A stretch of DNA of 64,000 nt, from assembly GCF_006517625.1 (NCBI RefSeq), contig NZ_VHQI01000010.1, forward strand, positions 92,762 to 156,761, in the 5' to 3' direction. How positions within the stretch are numbered: the stretch's first letter is position 1; each line of letters begins with the position of its first letter. Shown piece by piece: positions 38,081-53,018 of this stretch. The DNA comes from Mixta tenebrionis. GTDB taxonomy: Bacteria > Pseudomonadota > Gammaproteobacteria > Enterobacterales > Enterobacteriaceae. The notes beneath the pieces are model-generated. The model did no database searches. It was not told the origin of the DNA and saw nothing but the letters and a program-made list of their open reading frames with translations. Made by a program: the position numbers and the translations under genes.

Positions 38081-39205
38081 ATGAGCCAATTAGAACTGAG
38101 CCAACGCACGCTGACCCTACATCGTTTTCCGCGCATGCAGGAAGAAAACCCGCTACAGGCGTGGGATGCCGCGGATGAGTATCTGCTGCAGCAGACGCTG
38201 CCCGTGCCGGAACAGGGGCCGCTGCTGGTGTTCAATGACAGCTTCGGCGCGCTCGCCTGCGCGCTGGATCGCCCGCTCTACAGCATCAGCGACTCGTGGA
38301 TCAGCCAGCAGGCGACGCGCCAGAATCTGCGCGATAACCAGCTGGATGAAGATCGCGTAGTGATGCTCGATAGCCTGGCGCCGCTGCCCGCCGCGCCCGC
38401 CTGCGTGCTGATTAAGATCCCGCGCGCGCTGGCATTGCTGGAACATCAGCTGCGTCAGCTGCGCGAGGTGGCGACGCCGGAGACGGTGATTATCGCCGGC
38501 GCGCGGGCGAAGGAGATCCATAACTCCACGCTGCAGCTGTTTGAGCGCATCCTCGGCCCGACCAAAACCTCGCTGGCGTGGAAAAAAGCGCGCCTGATTT
38601 ACAGCACCTACGCCGCGCCTGCGCTAAAGCCGCAGCCGGAAACCCTGAGCTGGCCGCTGGAAGGCACGCCGTGGCAGATTCATAACTATCCCAACGTCTT
38701 TTCACGCAGCGGGCTGGATATCGGCGCGCGCTTTTTTATGCAGCATCTGCCCGATAATATCGACGGTGAAATCGTCGATCTCGGCTGCGGCAACGGCGTT
38801 ATCGGCCTGCTGGCGCTGGAGATGAACCCGCTGGCGGAAGTGCATTTTTTCGATGAGTCGTGGATGGCGGTGGCTTCCAGCCGCCTTAACGTAGAGCGGA
38901 ACCGCCCGCAGGATATGGCGCGCAGCCATTTTCAGGTGGCTAACGCGCTGAGCGGATTTCCCTCCGATCGCCTGCACGCGGTGCTGTGCAATCCGCCGTT
39001 CCACCAGCAGAGCGCAATTACCGATCATATTGCCTGGCAGATGTTCCGCGATGCGCGCCGCTGCCTGCAATATGGCGGCGAGCTGCGCATCGTCGGCAAC
39101 CGCCACCTTGACTACCATCGCAAAATGAAAAAGCTGTTCGGCAACTGTACGCTGGTGGCCTCAAACAAAAAGTTTGTCGTGCTGCGTTCCGTTAAGCTGC
39201 GTTAA
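38081..39205 (+). CDS. rlmG: RlmG 23S rRNA G1835 N2-methyltransferase
   Basis: 374 residues: a catalytically inactive N-terminal Rossmann domain and a C-terminal SAM methyltransferase (about 190-370) with [17 protein letters not shown] (motif I) and CNPPFHQ (motif IV, amino-methylation). Target is m2G1835 of 23S rRNA. Stop codon only 5 bp from the convergent fadH stop, leaving no room for a separate terminator. Confidence 0.96.
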   Translation: MSQLELSQRTLTLHRFPRMQEENPLQAWDAADEYLLQQTLPVPEQGPLLVFNDSFGALACALDRPLYSISDSWISQQATRQNLRDNQLDEDRVVMLDSLAPLPAAPACVLIKIPRALALLEHQLRQLREVATPETVIIAGARAKEIHNSTLQLFERILGPTKTSLAWKKARLIYSTYAAPALKPQPETLSWPLEGTPWQIHNYPNVFSRSGLDIGARFFMQHLPDNIDGEIVDLGCGNGVIGLLALEMNPLAEVHFFDESWMAVASSRLNVERNRPQDMARSHFQVANALSGFPSDRLHAVLCNPPFHQQSAITDHIAWQMFRDARRCLQYGGELRIVGNRHLDYHRKMKKLFGNCTLVASNKKFVVLRSVKLR

Positions 39206-39210
39206 GGCGC

Positions 39211-44950
<5,740 letters not shown>

Positions 44951-45472
44951 TAACGCCGTCCTGAAAACCCAGCTTCACAAAAAATTAAAATTCAGCGGGA
45001 AGTAATGTCTTATAAAGGCTGGGTTTTATTTTACGATTTTACTGAGGATAATAGAATTTTTCCGCATTGAAACATAGGGTAGTTATCCTTCGATAATTAT
45101 TTTGAGACATTTCTTATATAGTCCACTATCGTTTATTTTTCTTAAAGCAATTGCCTTTCGCTGTGAAACGGGCTATCGGGAAAGGTATTTTTATGCTAAA
45201 AAGATCGGGAATTGTCTCAACCTCAGGCGGTAACGGGCTCTGCAGCGCCAGCGCAGCCGGGGAGAGCAATGTGGCGAGTCGCCTTTAACTCTCTATTGTT
45301 GTGTGCGTCAGTTCGACAGGGATGTGATATACGCATTTAAATATAGAAAAAAAGTAACCGCCAGTATTAATAAAATGGCGAAACCAGCCGTTAAACACTG
45401 CATGAAGCGGTGTATCAGGATATTAATTTTTGGTGCGCATAATCATCGATAATGATTCAAGGAGTGAAAAAG
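44951..45472. promoter_or_regulatory. Divergent promoter region of the two-component pair
   Basis: 522 bp, AT-rich, between the kinase and regulator genes. An inverted repeat AATCAT-CGATA-ATGATT (45441-45457) lies directly before the ribosome-binding site AAGGAG (45459-45464) of the regulator gene and could be an operator or a translation-control hairpin. I see no convincing gene; the 31-codon frame starting at 45193 is unsupported. Confidence 0.45.
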
Positions 45473-46192
45473 ATGACGAAGACGATCGCCCACCCTTTAC
45501 GGGTTGCGCTACTGGACGATCACCCCATGATCCGTACTGCGTTTGAAATTTGTATCGGCGCAGAGCCAGATATGGTGTTAGTGAGTACTTTTGGTTCCAG
45601 TCAGGTGCTTTTTAGCGAGCTGCCGGATCTGCAGCTGGATGTACTGGTGCTTGATTTTCTGCTGGGGGAGCGCGAGCTGGATGGTCTGGCCCTGATTAAA
45701 CAGCTTCGTAACCACTTCCCGCGCCTGAATATTCTTATTTCATCGGCGATGGAAAGCCCCGCGGTGGTAAAAATGGTGCTGAACGCCGGCGTTAAAGGTT
45801 TTATCGGAAAAAGCCAGGATATGAATGAGATGATCCAGGCGATTCGCCAGGTAGGTCAGGGCCGCAACTGGCTGTCGCGCGATATGGCGTATGAAATCGA
45901 AGATCTTTATGTGATCAATGAAGAGGCGCGCAGCGGCCAGGGCGGAACGGCGCAGAAGGGCACGCTCTATGAGCGCGTGAAGCTGCTAAGCCCGCGCGAG
46001 GTGGAGGTAATACGCTGTTTTCTGAACGGCATGAGCGTTTCGCAAATAGCTATAAAATTCAAACGCAGCCGTAAAACCGTGAGCGGGCAAAAGCAATCGG
46101 CATTAAGAAAACTTGGCTTACGCTCTGATAGCGAGCTTTTTAAATACAGCAACGATCTTTTATCCCGTCCCGAAGCAACGGAACGTTTGTAA
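45473..46192 (+). CDS. EvgA-like LuxR-family response regulator
   Basis: 239 residues. Receiver with phospho-acceptor Asp61 (VLVLDFLLGERELDGL), acidic pocket LLDDHPMIR and switch Lys in FIGKSQD; C-terminal GerE/LuxR HTH (LSPREVEVIRCFLNGMSVSQIAIKFKRSRKTVSGQKQSALRKLG has the full motif). ATG 45473 has AAGGAG 8 nt upstream. Its receiver would accept phosphate from the HPt of the divergent kinase. Downstream SulP, cyclase or other accessory genes are possible targets, but no site is recognised. Confidence 0.9.
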   Translation: MTKTIAHPLRVALLDDHPMIRTAFEICIGAEPDMVLVSTFGSSQVLFSELPDLQLDVLVLDFLLGERELDGLALIKQLRNHFPRLNILISSAMESPAVVKMVLNAGVKGFIGKSQDMNEMIQAIRQVGQGRNWLSRDMAYEIEDLYVINEEARSGQGGTAQKGTLYERVKLLSPREVEVIRCFLNGMSVSQIAIKFKRSRKTVSGQKQSALRKLGLRSDSELFKYSNDLLSRPEATERL

Positions 46193-46309
46193 CTCTTATT
46201 ACCAGCCATGCGCGCGCTGGCGTCGCTAAGCTGGACGCTATCCTGCCGAACAGGCGGCAGGAAAGTCTCAGCGTAGCGCCTTGTTTGCTGTTCTTATCTC
46301 ATCACGTCA

Positions 46310-47041
46310 TCACGGCGAACGCACTTCGCTGTTCCGCCGGCGTATCCAGGCGTAGCGCAGATCGTAACCCTCGCTGGTATGGGTGTTGCGGCGATAGCTG
46401 GAGCGCGGCTCGGCGCAGCAGTAGGTGCATACCGGCAATATTTCAATCTGCGCCGCCGGGATCTGCATATCCAGCAACATCTGACGCCCCAGCTCCGGCA
46501 GATCGAACCAAACGCCACGCCGGGCCGCCTGCGCCTGTGGGCGAACCGCCCGCACATTGCGCGGCTGGCTTGAGAAGTAGCGCGGCGCCGTAGCTAACGG
46601 ATTTGTCAGGATATTATTCAACGCCTCGTCTCCCAGTTCATAGCAACAGGGCGCAATCGCCGGGCCGATGGCGACATACAGGCTTTCTGGCGTCGCGCCG
46701 CCGCGAATTAACCTTGCCACCGCCTGCGGCAGCACGCCGGCCAGGGCGCCCTGCAAGCCGGCGTGGACCGCCGCGACCTGATGCCGTCGCGTATCGGCGA
46801 TCAGTACCGGCAGGCAATCCGCCGTGTAAACCGCTACCGGACGCGAACCATTGGCGATCACGCCGTCCGCCTCACGGATTTTTGGCGGGAAGGCTTCTTC
46901 CGCCGTAATGATCGAGGCGGTGTGTCGCTGGCGTCCAAAGGCGCTCTCTGCGGGAGGCGCCATGCCCGCAGGTAAAAAAGCGTGCTCCAGCCAGCTGAGG
47001 GAAGAGAGCAGCGCGGAGGTACGTATCAGAGCGTCAGACAT
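46310..47041 (-). CDS. PgeF/YfiH-family (DUF152, laccase-domain) protein
   Basis: 243 residues with the copper/zinc-site residues of the YfiH family: His in FGRQRHTASI, Cys in VYTADCLPVLIAD, His in VAAVHAGLQGALAG, and CTYCCAEPRSSYRR near the end. YfiH/PgeF removes misincorporated serine in peptidoglycan precursors, and relatives act on purine nucleosides. Overall similarity to E. coli YfiH is low and the genome position differs, so I take this as a paralogue or a lateral copy rather than the housekeeping gene. Start ATG 47041. Confidence 0.8.
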   Translation of the reverse strand: MSDALIRTSALLSSLSWLEHAFLPAGMAPPAESAFGRQRHTASIITAEEAFPPKIREADGVIANGSRPVAVYTADCLPVLIADTRRHQVAAVHAGLQGALAGVLPQAVARLIRGGATPESLYVAIGPAIAPCCYELGDEALNNILTNPLATAPRYFSSQPRNVRAVRPQAQAARRGVWFDLPELGRQMLLDMQIPAAQIEILPVCTYCCAEPRSSYRRNTHTSEGYDLRYAWIRRRNSEVRSP

Positions 47042-47707
47042 AAAACTTCCTTGCTGAGAGTTGAGCAGCAGCGCTGCGCTTTGCATTCAGCATAGCAGGC
47101 GGCGACGGGAGTCTGGAATAGAGGGACTCTCGTCCGGCGAGGGAAGGGGGTATGCGTGTCGCCTTCGATTTGGCGTCAAAATTCGCTGCTCTGATACTGG
47201 CGATAAAAAGCGCAAATAATTTTAATAGTGAATAAAATTATGACGTAAATACGCTATTGCAGATATCAATCATGCCTGCGTAATCGATCACCTGCGTAAT
47301 TAAATTAATGGTGATATTCACCTGACTTTAGCTGTCGATAAGTATTACAGGTTTTTCTTATACCTAAAAAGCGTGACTAATAAGCAAATATCGAGACGCA
47401 GTGCTCTTAATGAGATTGTTGTCTAAACATAGTGCTCTCTTTTATTGAAAAAAGAAATCATTGCATAAGTATTTTCATACTAATTAAATTCGTTCAATGC
47501 ATTGATTTTTAAAATCTTTTAAAGGGGATTTTAAGTGCGATAATTTCTCTTTCGGCACGGCGTTTTTACCATAAATATACACTATGCCTAAATAACATTA
47601 CATTTTAATGTATTGTTGCAAGGTTGTTTTTTAATGGTTATTTATTATCATCAAAAACAGCCAGGCAAGCATTAACGGCGCTTGATTCACGCGGCCGGTA
47701 TTTCCTG
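47042..47707. other. Long AT-rich intergenic region
   Basis: About 670 bp of markedly AT-rich DNA (especially 47200-47640) between the YfiH-family gene and the SulP gene. CCTGCGTAAT occurs twice (near 47275 and 47291). Probably contains the SulP promoter and resembles H-NS-bound transferred DNA. No gene is supported. Confidence 0.5.
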
Positions 47708-47905
47708 ATGGTTTCACTGTCGATCGGGTTTGCCTCTGTTAACTGTCACGAAGAGGATGATGTTGACTATCGTGAAAGCGCCATGAGCGATGCGCTATGC
47801 CTGAGCCTGTCGGTATCGCCGCAAAACCGGCGCGGCCCTGGCCGCGACTGGCTGCCGCGCGGTGTCACCACTTTAATTCAGCTATCGGCGGAGATAATAA
47901 CGTAA
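47708..47905 (+). CDS. Possible leader peptide of the SulP gene
   Basis: 65-codon frame (MVSLSIGFASVNCHEEDDVD...) whose stop TAA overlaps the SulP start ATG by one base (TAATG, 47903-47907). That arrangement suggests translational coupling. The sequence has no family similarity that I know and the start is uncertain, so this may be chance. Confidence 0.25.
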   Translation: MVSLSIGFASVNCHEEDDVDYRESAMSDALCLSLSVSPQNRRGPGRDWLPRGVTTLIQLSAEIIT

Positions 47906-49380
47906 TGAACCTGAAAACAGTACGGCAGGATCTTCCTGCTGGTCTGGTGGTTTTTCTGGTAGCGCTGCCGCTGTGTCTGGGCATCGCCCAGGCCAGCGGG
48001 CTGCCGCCTTTTGTCGGCCTGCTGACCGGCGTTATCGGCGGGCTGGTGGTCACTTCATTCAGCCCGTCGCGCTTTGCGGTTAGCGGCCCGGCCGCCGGTC
48101 TGGTGACCATCGTTGTGGCCTCGGTAGAAACGCTGGGATCCTTTTCCGCTTTCCTGCTGGCGCTGATGCTGGCCGGGATATTTCAGCTGCTGCTTGGTAT
48201 CGCGCGTGCCGGGCGTTTTATTGCGCTGGTGCCGGGCAGCGTCATCAAAGGCATGCTGGCGGCTATCGGCATTCTTCTGATTGTGCAGCAAATTCCGGTG
48301 GCGCTGGGCATTAGCGGCGACGGCAGCCTGGGGACGATTTTTAGCGGCGGCCTGCGTTTTTCCGCCGCCTCTGTAACCGTTGCCGCGGCGTGTCTGCTGA
48401 TTTTGTGGCTGTGGAGCCTGCCGGCGGTAAAAAGGATCAGGGGGCTGGGCTGGATTCCGGGGCCGCTTATCGCCGTACTGGCTGGCGGGCTGACAACATT
48501 CTACGGCGAGCGCTGGCAGCCCGATTTTACCGCCGGCCTGGCGCGGATTGTATTACCGGCGTTTGACAGCCTGCCGGCGCTGGCTGCCGAGCTGCAAGGC
48601 CCGGAGTGGCAGGCGTGGCGCAATCCTTCGGTTTACCTGGTAGCGATAACTCTGGCGCTGGTGGCCAGCCTGGAAACGCTGCTCAGCCAGCAGGCGCTGA
48701 ATAAACTGCGTCCGCAGCATCCTCATCCTTCGCCAAACAGAGAGATGGTAGCGCAGGGCATCGGCAATACGCTGGCCGGCCTGATCGGCGCGCTGCCGAT
48801 TACCGCGGTAATTGTCCGTAGCTCGGTAAACGTCAGCGTCGGCGCGCAAAGCAAAGTCTCTATCCTGCTGCACGGTATTTTACTGCTGCTGTGCGGCCTG
48901 TGGTTTAGCGCATTGCTGAACGTTATCCCTTTGGCGAGTCTGGCGGCGGTGCTGCTCTATACCGGCTACAAGCTGGCGACACCGCGGCTGTTTATCGAAC
49001 AGGCCCGTCTGGGAGCGCAGCAGTTTGTTCCCTTTCTGGTCACCATCGTCGGCATTATTACCTGTGGGATGCTGGCCGGCATCGCCCTGGGCATCGCTAC
49101 GCAGATCCTCTACAGCCTGTATAAAAGCCACCGCAACGCTATGCACCTCACTCACTGTGAAGATCACTATGTACTGCGGTTGCGGCAGAACCTGACCTTT
49201 ATGCATAACCCGCGTCTGCAACATCTGCTGGACAACATCCCGGAAAACAGCGTGGTAGTAGTAGAGCATGACAATGTTGATTATCTAGATGCGGATGTTA
49301 AGGCGGTGCTCAAAGAATTTGGCGAGAAGGCGCCGGCGCGCGGCATCCGACTAAACCAGTGGCCGGTAACGGTTAACTGA
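47905..49380 (+). CDS. SulP-family inorganic anion transporter
   Basis: 491 residues, SLC26/SulP fold with about 12-14 helices. Signatures: DLPAGLVVFLVALPLCLGIAQASGLPP, SPSRFAVSGPAAGLVTIV, NREMVAQGIGNTLAGLIGALPITAVIVRSSVNV. The C-terminal tail (about 415-491: RLRQNLTFMHNPRLQHLL, VVVVEHDNVDYLDADVKAVLKEF) is a short STAS-like domain. Likely substrate is sulfate or bicarbonate; this cannot be decided from sequence. ATG 47905 fits the family start (MNLKTVRQDLPAG). Confidence 0.88.
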   Translation: MNLKTVRQDLPAGLVVFLVALPLCLGIAQASGLPPFVGLLTGVIGGLVVTSFSPSRFAVSGPAAGLVTIVVASVETLGSFSAFLLALMLAGIFQLLLGIARAGRFIALVPGSVIKGMLAAIGILLIVQQIPVALGISGDGSLGTIFSGGLRFSAASVTVAAACLLILWLWSLPAVKRIRGLGWIPGPLIAVLAGGLTTFYGERWQPDFTAGLARIVLPAFDSLPALAAELQGPEWQAWRNPSVYLVAITLALVASLETLLSQQALNKLRPQHPHPSPNREMVAQGIGNTLAGLIGALPITAVIVRSSVNVSVGAQSKVSILLHGILLLLCGLWFSALLNVIPLASLAAVLLYTGYKLATPRLFIEQARLGAQQFVPFLVTIVGIITCGMLAGIALGIATQILYSLYKSHRNAMHLTHCEDHYVLRLRQNLTFMHNPRLQHLLDNIPENSVVVVEHDNVDYLDADVKAVLKEFGEKAPARGIRLNQWPVTVN

Positions 49381-49411
49381 CCGCGCCGCTGGCGCAGCGA
49401 TAATTAAGTAC

Positions 49412-49438
49412 GGGCGCTCATCGGGCGCCTGTTTTTTT
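49412..49438 (+). terminator. Rho-independent terminator after the SulP gene
   Basis: GGCGC/GCGCC stem (49413-49417 with 49425-49429) followed by TGTTTTTTT. Confidence 0.75.
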
Positions 49439-49607
49439 ATCTGTGGCTCGCTGAAAAAGATTCATCCTGCTAATAATTAGCGCTGTGATAAGATGCCGCG
49501 CTTCGCCAGGGCTTTTCCCGGCGCGGTAACGGATAACGTGCCGCTTAATGAAGCTGCCGGTTGAGGACCTGACGGCGGCATGAGCAACGCAATGGGTAAG
49601 CTCGGCT

Positions 49608-51023
49608 ATGCAATTCTCACTTCCTGATAAAAATCATCCGCTTAAAAATGCGTTCAGGCTCTTTTTATTCACCGCCTTGTTCTGCTTTGTCGGCAGCCAT
49701 CTGCGCCAGCCTGCCGAACTGTCGCTGTTCTGGCCAGTTAATGCGCTGCTGACCGGGATTTTTGTGCGCTTTCCCTGGCTGCACCGCCTGCGCTATTACC
49801 TGGTCTGCTACGGCGCAATGGTATTTAACGACACGCTGTTCTCCGGCTGGGCGCTGTCGGCTTTTACCATTAACGGCGCCAATGTCCTGTTTATTCTGGT
49901 CGCTGTTTTTATGCTGATACCGCGCAACGGGCCGTTTAACGCCTCCGGCAGAGTCAAAAGCGCGCTGGGTATCTTCCCGGCCTGTCTGCTGGCTTCGGTG
50001 CTGTGCGCCAGCTGGGGCACGCTGGCGCAGGGGCTGTTATTTCGCGAAGGCATGCTGCGCGCCTGGAGCGACTGGCTGAGCGAACAGTTTTCCACCGGCG
50101 TGCTGCTGCTGCCTTTTATGCTGACGCTGCCGCGACGCCCTGGCAGGCTGTTTTTACGCCGTCACTGGCAAAAAGGTGGGCCGGTCTTAGCGCTGCTGGG
50201 CGCTATTGGCGCGGCGGTGACGATCGGCGGCGGCGGCAGCCTTTCGTTTCCGGTTCCGGCGCTGATCTGGTGCGCCATTAGCTATCCGCTCTGGCTGACC
50301 AGCGGGCTAACGCTGCTTACCGGCATTACGGAGATTGTGCTGGTAGTGCATGGCGTAATGAATATTCAGGGGGATGACAGCCTGCTGGCGCTCAGCCATC
50401 TGTCGTCGGCACGGCTAGGCGTTGCGACGGTCGCGATCGGCCCGCTGATTGCCGCAGTCAGTATGGATGCTATCCGGCAGCTTAATCGTCAGCTGGCGCA
50501 GCGGGCCAGCCACGATTTTCTTACCCGTCAGCTGTCGCGCTTCGGCCTGTACGATCGTTTACAGCAGCTGGATCAGAATGGCGAGCTGCACGCGCGTCAG
50601 GCGGGCGTGCTGTTGATTGATATCGACTATTTTAAAGCGATCAATGATAACTATGGTCATGATGCTGGCGATCTGGTTTTGCAGGAGGTGGCGCAGCGGA
50701 TGCAGCAGACGGTGGGAGAGGCCGGGCTGGTTTGCCGCTTCGGCGGCGAAGAGTTCCTGGTGCTGCTGCTCGATCGCTCTGACGCACAGCTGCTGGCGCA
50801 AGCGGAGGCGATCCGTCAGCGCATTATGCAGGAAAAATTTAAGCTGCGCGGCGGCGCGGCGACCGTTACCGTCAGCATCGGCGCCGCCAGCGGCAGGCTG
50901 AATGGCGATAGCAGCGAGGCATTTAACCGGCTGATTTCCGCTGCGGATAAACAGCTGTTTATCTCAAAACGCAACGGGCGCAACCAGACGACGTCGGCGT
51001 CGCAGACGAGGCTGCCGGTCTGA
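49608..51023 (+). CDS. MASE1-GGDEF diguanylate cyclase
   Basis: 471 residues. N-terminal MASE1 membrane sensor of about eight helices (about 1-285: QPAELSLFWPVNALLTGIFVRFPWLHRLRYYL) and a C-terminal GGDEF domain (about 300-460) with active-site GGEEF near residue 380 (VCRFGGEEFLVLL) and the metal/substrate region LLIDIDYFKAINDNYGHDAGD. The RxxD inhibitory site five residues before GGEEF is absent (GEAG there), so feedback by c-di-GMP at the I-site is not expected. Predicted to make c-di-GMP from GTP at the inner membrane. Confidence 0.92.
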   Translation: MQFSLPDKNHPLKNAFRLFLFTALFCFVGSHLRQPAELSLFWPVNALLTGIFVRFPWLHRLRYYLVCYGAMVFNDTLFSGWALSAFTINGANVLFILVAVFMLIPRNGPFNASGRVKSALGIFPACLLASVLCASWGTLAQGLLFREGMLRAWSDWLSEQFSTGVLLLPFMLTLPRRPGRLFLRRHWQKGGPVLALLGAIGAAVTIGGGGSLSFPVPALIWCAISYPLWLTSGLTLLTGITEIVLVVHGVMNIQGDDSLLALSHLSSARLGVATVAIGPLIAAVSMDAIRQLNRQLAQRASHDFLTRQLSRFGLYDRLQQLDQNGELHARQAGVLLIDIDYFKAINDNYGHDAGDLVLQEVAQRMQQTVGEAGLVCRFGGEEFLVLLLDRSDAQLLAQAEAIRQRIMQEKFKLRGGAATVTVSIGAASGRLNGDSSEAFNRLISAADKQLFISKRNGRNQTTSASQTRLPV

Positions 51024-51078
51024 GCGGGGGTGGAAAAAACCGCCGTCGCGAAACTGTGCGGCGGCGGGGTCAGAATGT

Positions 51079-51288
51079 TTAGCGGATATAGGAGCGGATC
51101 GCATCGGCGATCGCTTTGTTCGCCTCCCGACCGTCACGATGTTCAACATCGTGCGCCAGGTTTTCCAGATATTTATTCAGCTTACCGCCGGTTGGCACGT
51201 TGCCGAAGGCAATCAGCATCTGGACTATCTGACGCAGGGCCAACAGCTCCAGCGACAGGCGTTCAACAATGGGATCTTTATCAGACAT
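51079..51288 (-). CDS. Small hypothetical protein
   Basis: 69 residues, helical (IVERLSLELLALRQIVQMLIAFGN...GKLNKYLENLAHDVEHRDGREANKAIADAIRSYIR). Its pattern distantly recalls the DUF2594/YecF type, but I cannot confirm this. ATG 51288 has CCGGAG upstream. Convergent with the cyclase gene. Confidence 0.6.
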   Translation of the reverse strand: MSDKDPIVERLSLELLALRQIVQMLIAFGNVPTGGKLNKYLENLAHDVEHRDGREANKAIADAIRSYIR

Positions 51289-51469
51289 AGCGGCTCCGGC
51301 GGCGATCTTAAGGCAACTGTCAGCCATCATACGTAGCCGCCTGTTTTCCAATCGCCTGAACAGGCGCCATAAGCGGCGCTATTTTGTCGGCGCTACCAGA
51401 ATGAAAGAAGCGCATCGTCAGCGGAAATTCTGCTATGGTTTTCCGCAGCCACTACAGCGGAAAAGTCTG

Positions 51470-52003
51470 ATGCATATCGATTCTCCTTGCCTGAGTTATC
51501 ATCCCCTGGCGGAAGAGGACTGGCCCTTCTTTCTTGCCTTAAATCAGGATCCAGCGGTAATGCGCTACGTTTGCGACGTGCGCGATGCCGATACGATACG
51601 TCGTGATGTGTTTCAGGCGCGTCTGCTTCCCTGGCAACCGGGCAGTCGACGCTGGCTCTGTCTGACGATGCGCGAGAAAGCCTCCGGGCGGGCCGTGGGC
51701 GTTACCGGCTTTATCGATCGCGGCGACGGCATTGCCGAGGTCGGCTTTTTGCTAAACGCAGCCTTCCATGGCCGGGGCTACGCGACTGAATCGCTACGGG
51801 CGGTATGCCGCGCCGCGTTCGCACACCATTTTCGCAAGCTGACGGCCGCCGTAACGGCAGGCAACCTGGCGTCAAAAGCCGTGCTGGAGAAGGTAGGCTT
51901 TATCCAGGAGGGCGTGCTGCGCGGCAACTATTATCTGCACGGTCGTTGGCAGGATGACTGGGTGTTTGGCCTGTTCAGCAAAGAGTTAAAAACAACGCGC
52001 TGA
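51470..52003 (+). CDS. GNAT-family N-acetyltransferase (RimJ-like)
   Basis: 177 residues, GNAT fold. Acetyl-CoA loop in FLLNAAFHGRGYATESLRAVCRAAF (R/Q-x-x-G-x-A type) and the C-terminal signature NLASKAVLEKVGFIQEGVLRGNYYLHGRWQDDWVF typical of RimJ/RimL-like enzymes. ATG 51470 gives the usual family length; upstream frame is not family-like. The target may be a ribosomal protein N-terminus or a small molecule. Confidence 0.85.
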   Translation: MHIDSPCLSYHPLAEEDWPFFLALNQDPAVMRYVCDVRDADTIRRDVFQARLLPWQPGSRRWLCLTMREKASGRAVGVTGFIDRGDGIAEVGFLLNAAFHGRGYATESLRAVCRAAFAHHFRKLTAAVTAGNLASKAVLEKVGFIQEGVLRGNYYLHGRWQDDWVFGLFSKELKTTR

Positions 52004-52251
52004 CAGCCCGCATAAATATTGCATTAACGCCGCGCTGTAGCGGCAATTAAAGCTCAGCCAAATTTTTTAGCTTTGAGGGCGCAGGCGGTGATAAATAAAC
52101 CATGCCGGGTAATTTCTGAGTCGGCGGAGTTATATTATCCGGCGCGCTTCGTTTCATTAAGGCGCCGAAGCGCTGTTTCAGCTTCGGCTGCATACAGTGT
52201 AACGACAATTACATCTGTATTAATAAAAAGAAGAGGGATGTAATTATCTGG

Positions 52252-52617
52252 TTACCAACTTAAAGTTTCATTGCTGGCTTTAACGTTTTGCCTGTACATC
52301 ATATCGAGATTGGCGTAGGTACACATATCCAGCGCGCTGTCACAGTAGGTGGCGATAACATTATCCAGCACGGCACGATTTTTGGCTGTGGTTAACGCTT
52401 TAAAAGCGGAAAGATTCTGTTTTTCCATCATGCGCAGCGTTGTCGGCTGGCACATATCCAGGCCGCTATCGCAGTAATCCTGATATACCCGGTCTTTAAT
52501 GTAGTCGATAACCTCTGTTTTTTGCGCCTCAGAGCCATCGAAATCCAACGGATGAACAAATGCTGCATGCGAAGCAAAAGAAAGCAGTAAGGTAGCTAAC
52601 CCCAGAAGTTTTTTCAT
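52252..52617 (-). CDS. Small exported protein with a duplicated Cys motif
   Basis: 121 residues. Sec signal peptide MKKLLGLATLLLSFASHAA (cleavage about residue 19). The mature part contains two copies of the pattern YCDSxLDMCxxxxLxMMxxQN at residues 48-68 and 91-111, giving four Cys that could form two small disulfide loops in the periplasm. I do not recognise the family. Start at 52617 is chosen for the signal peptide; an ATG four codons upstream is possible. It is the last host-like gene before the phage element. Confidence 0.7.
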   Translation of the reverse strand: MKKLLGLATLLLSFASHAAFVHPLDFDGSEAQKTEVIDYIKDRVYQDYCDSGLDMCQPTTLRMMEKQNLSAFKALTTAKNRAVLDNVIATYCDSALDMCTYANLDMMYRQNVKASNETLSW

Positions 52618-52873
52618 CACTATTTCCATATAATAAAAATCGTAACAACAGTGCGCAGACATTCTGTATGAGTCTGTCAGAAGTAGCTGAAGGAAGAGAA
52701 TAACCGCTTTCGCGCCGGTGAAAACAGGCACAAAAAACGCCTCCTGAAATATTCTAAGCGAATGGAGTTAATCATTCAACGCGCTGATTTTGCCGTCGCC
52801 TGAACCTGCAGATATTTATCTGCCTTAAACGGCGCAGGGCGATAATATAATGTTTATCAGCGGCTCAAAGATG

Positions 52874-52910
52874 AAAAAGGATGCCATAAGTTACCGCTAT
52901 TATCCTTTTT
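52874..52910. terminator. Terminator-like hairpin at the left edge of the phage element
   Basis: AAAAAGGAT (52874-52882) pairs with ATCCTTTTT (52902-52910) around a 19-nt loop; works in either direction. It lies between the exported-protein gene and the repressor gene. No integrase or attachment repeat is visible in 52618-53018. Confidence 0.55.
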
Positions 52911-53018
52911 CGCCTCTCTGTTTATCACCGCTTTCGCCCGGCTAATTAAACCGTAAACGCTTTCTCAGCCCCGCGGGCTGATAATCTCCGCTGGTGCCGG
53001 AGGGGATTCGTACGGCTA

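Noticed and set aside
47797..47904. N-terminal extension of the SulP transporter
   Set aside because: The extension (MPEPVGIAAKPARPW) is not part of the SulP family and the ATG at 47905 fits the usual start.
52618..53018. Possible integrase remnant or attL beside the repressor
   Set aside because: No integrase motif in any frame and no repeat that could be matched within the window; the partner att site would be outside it.
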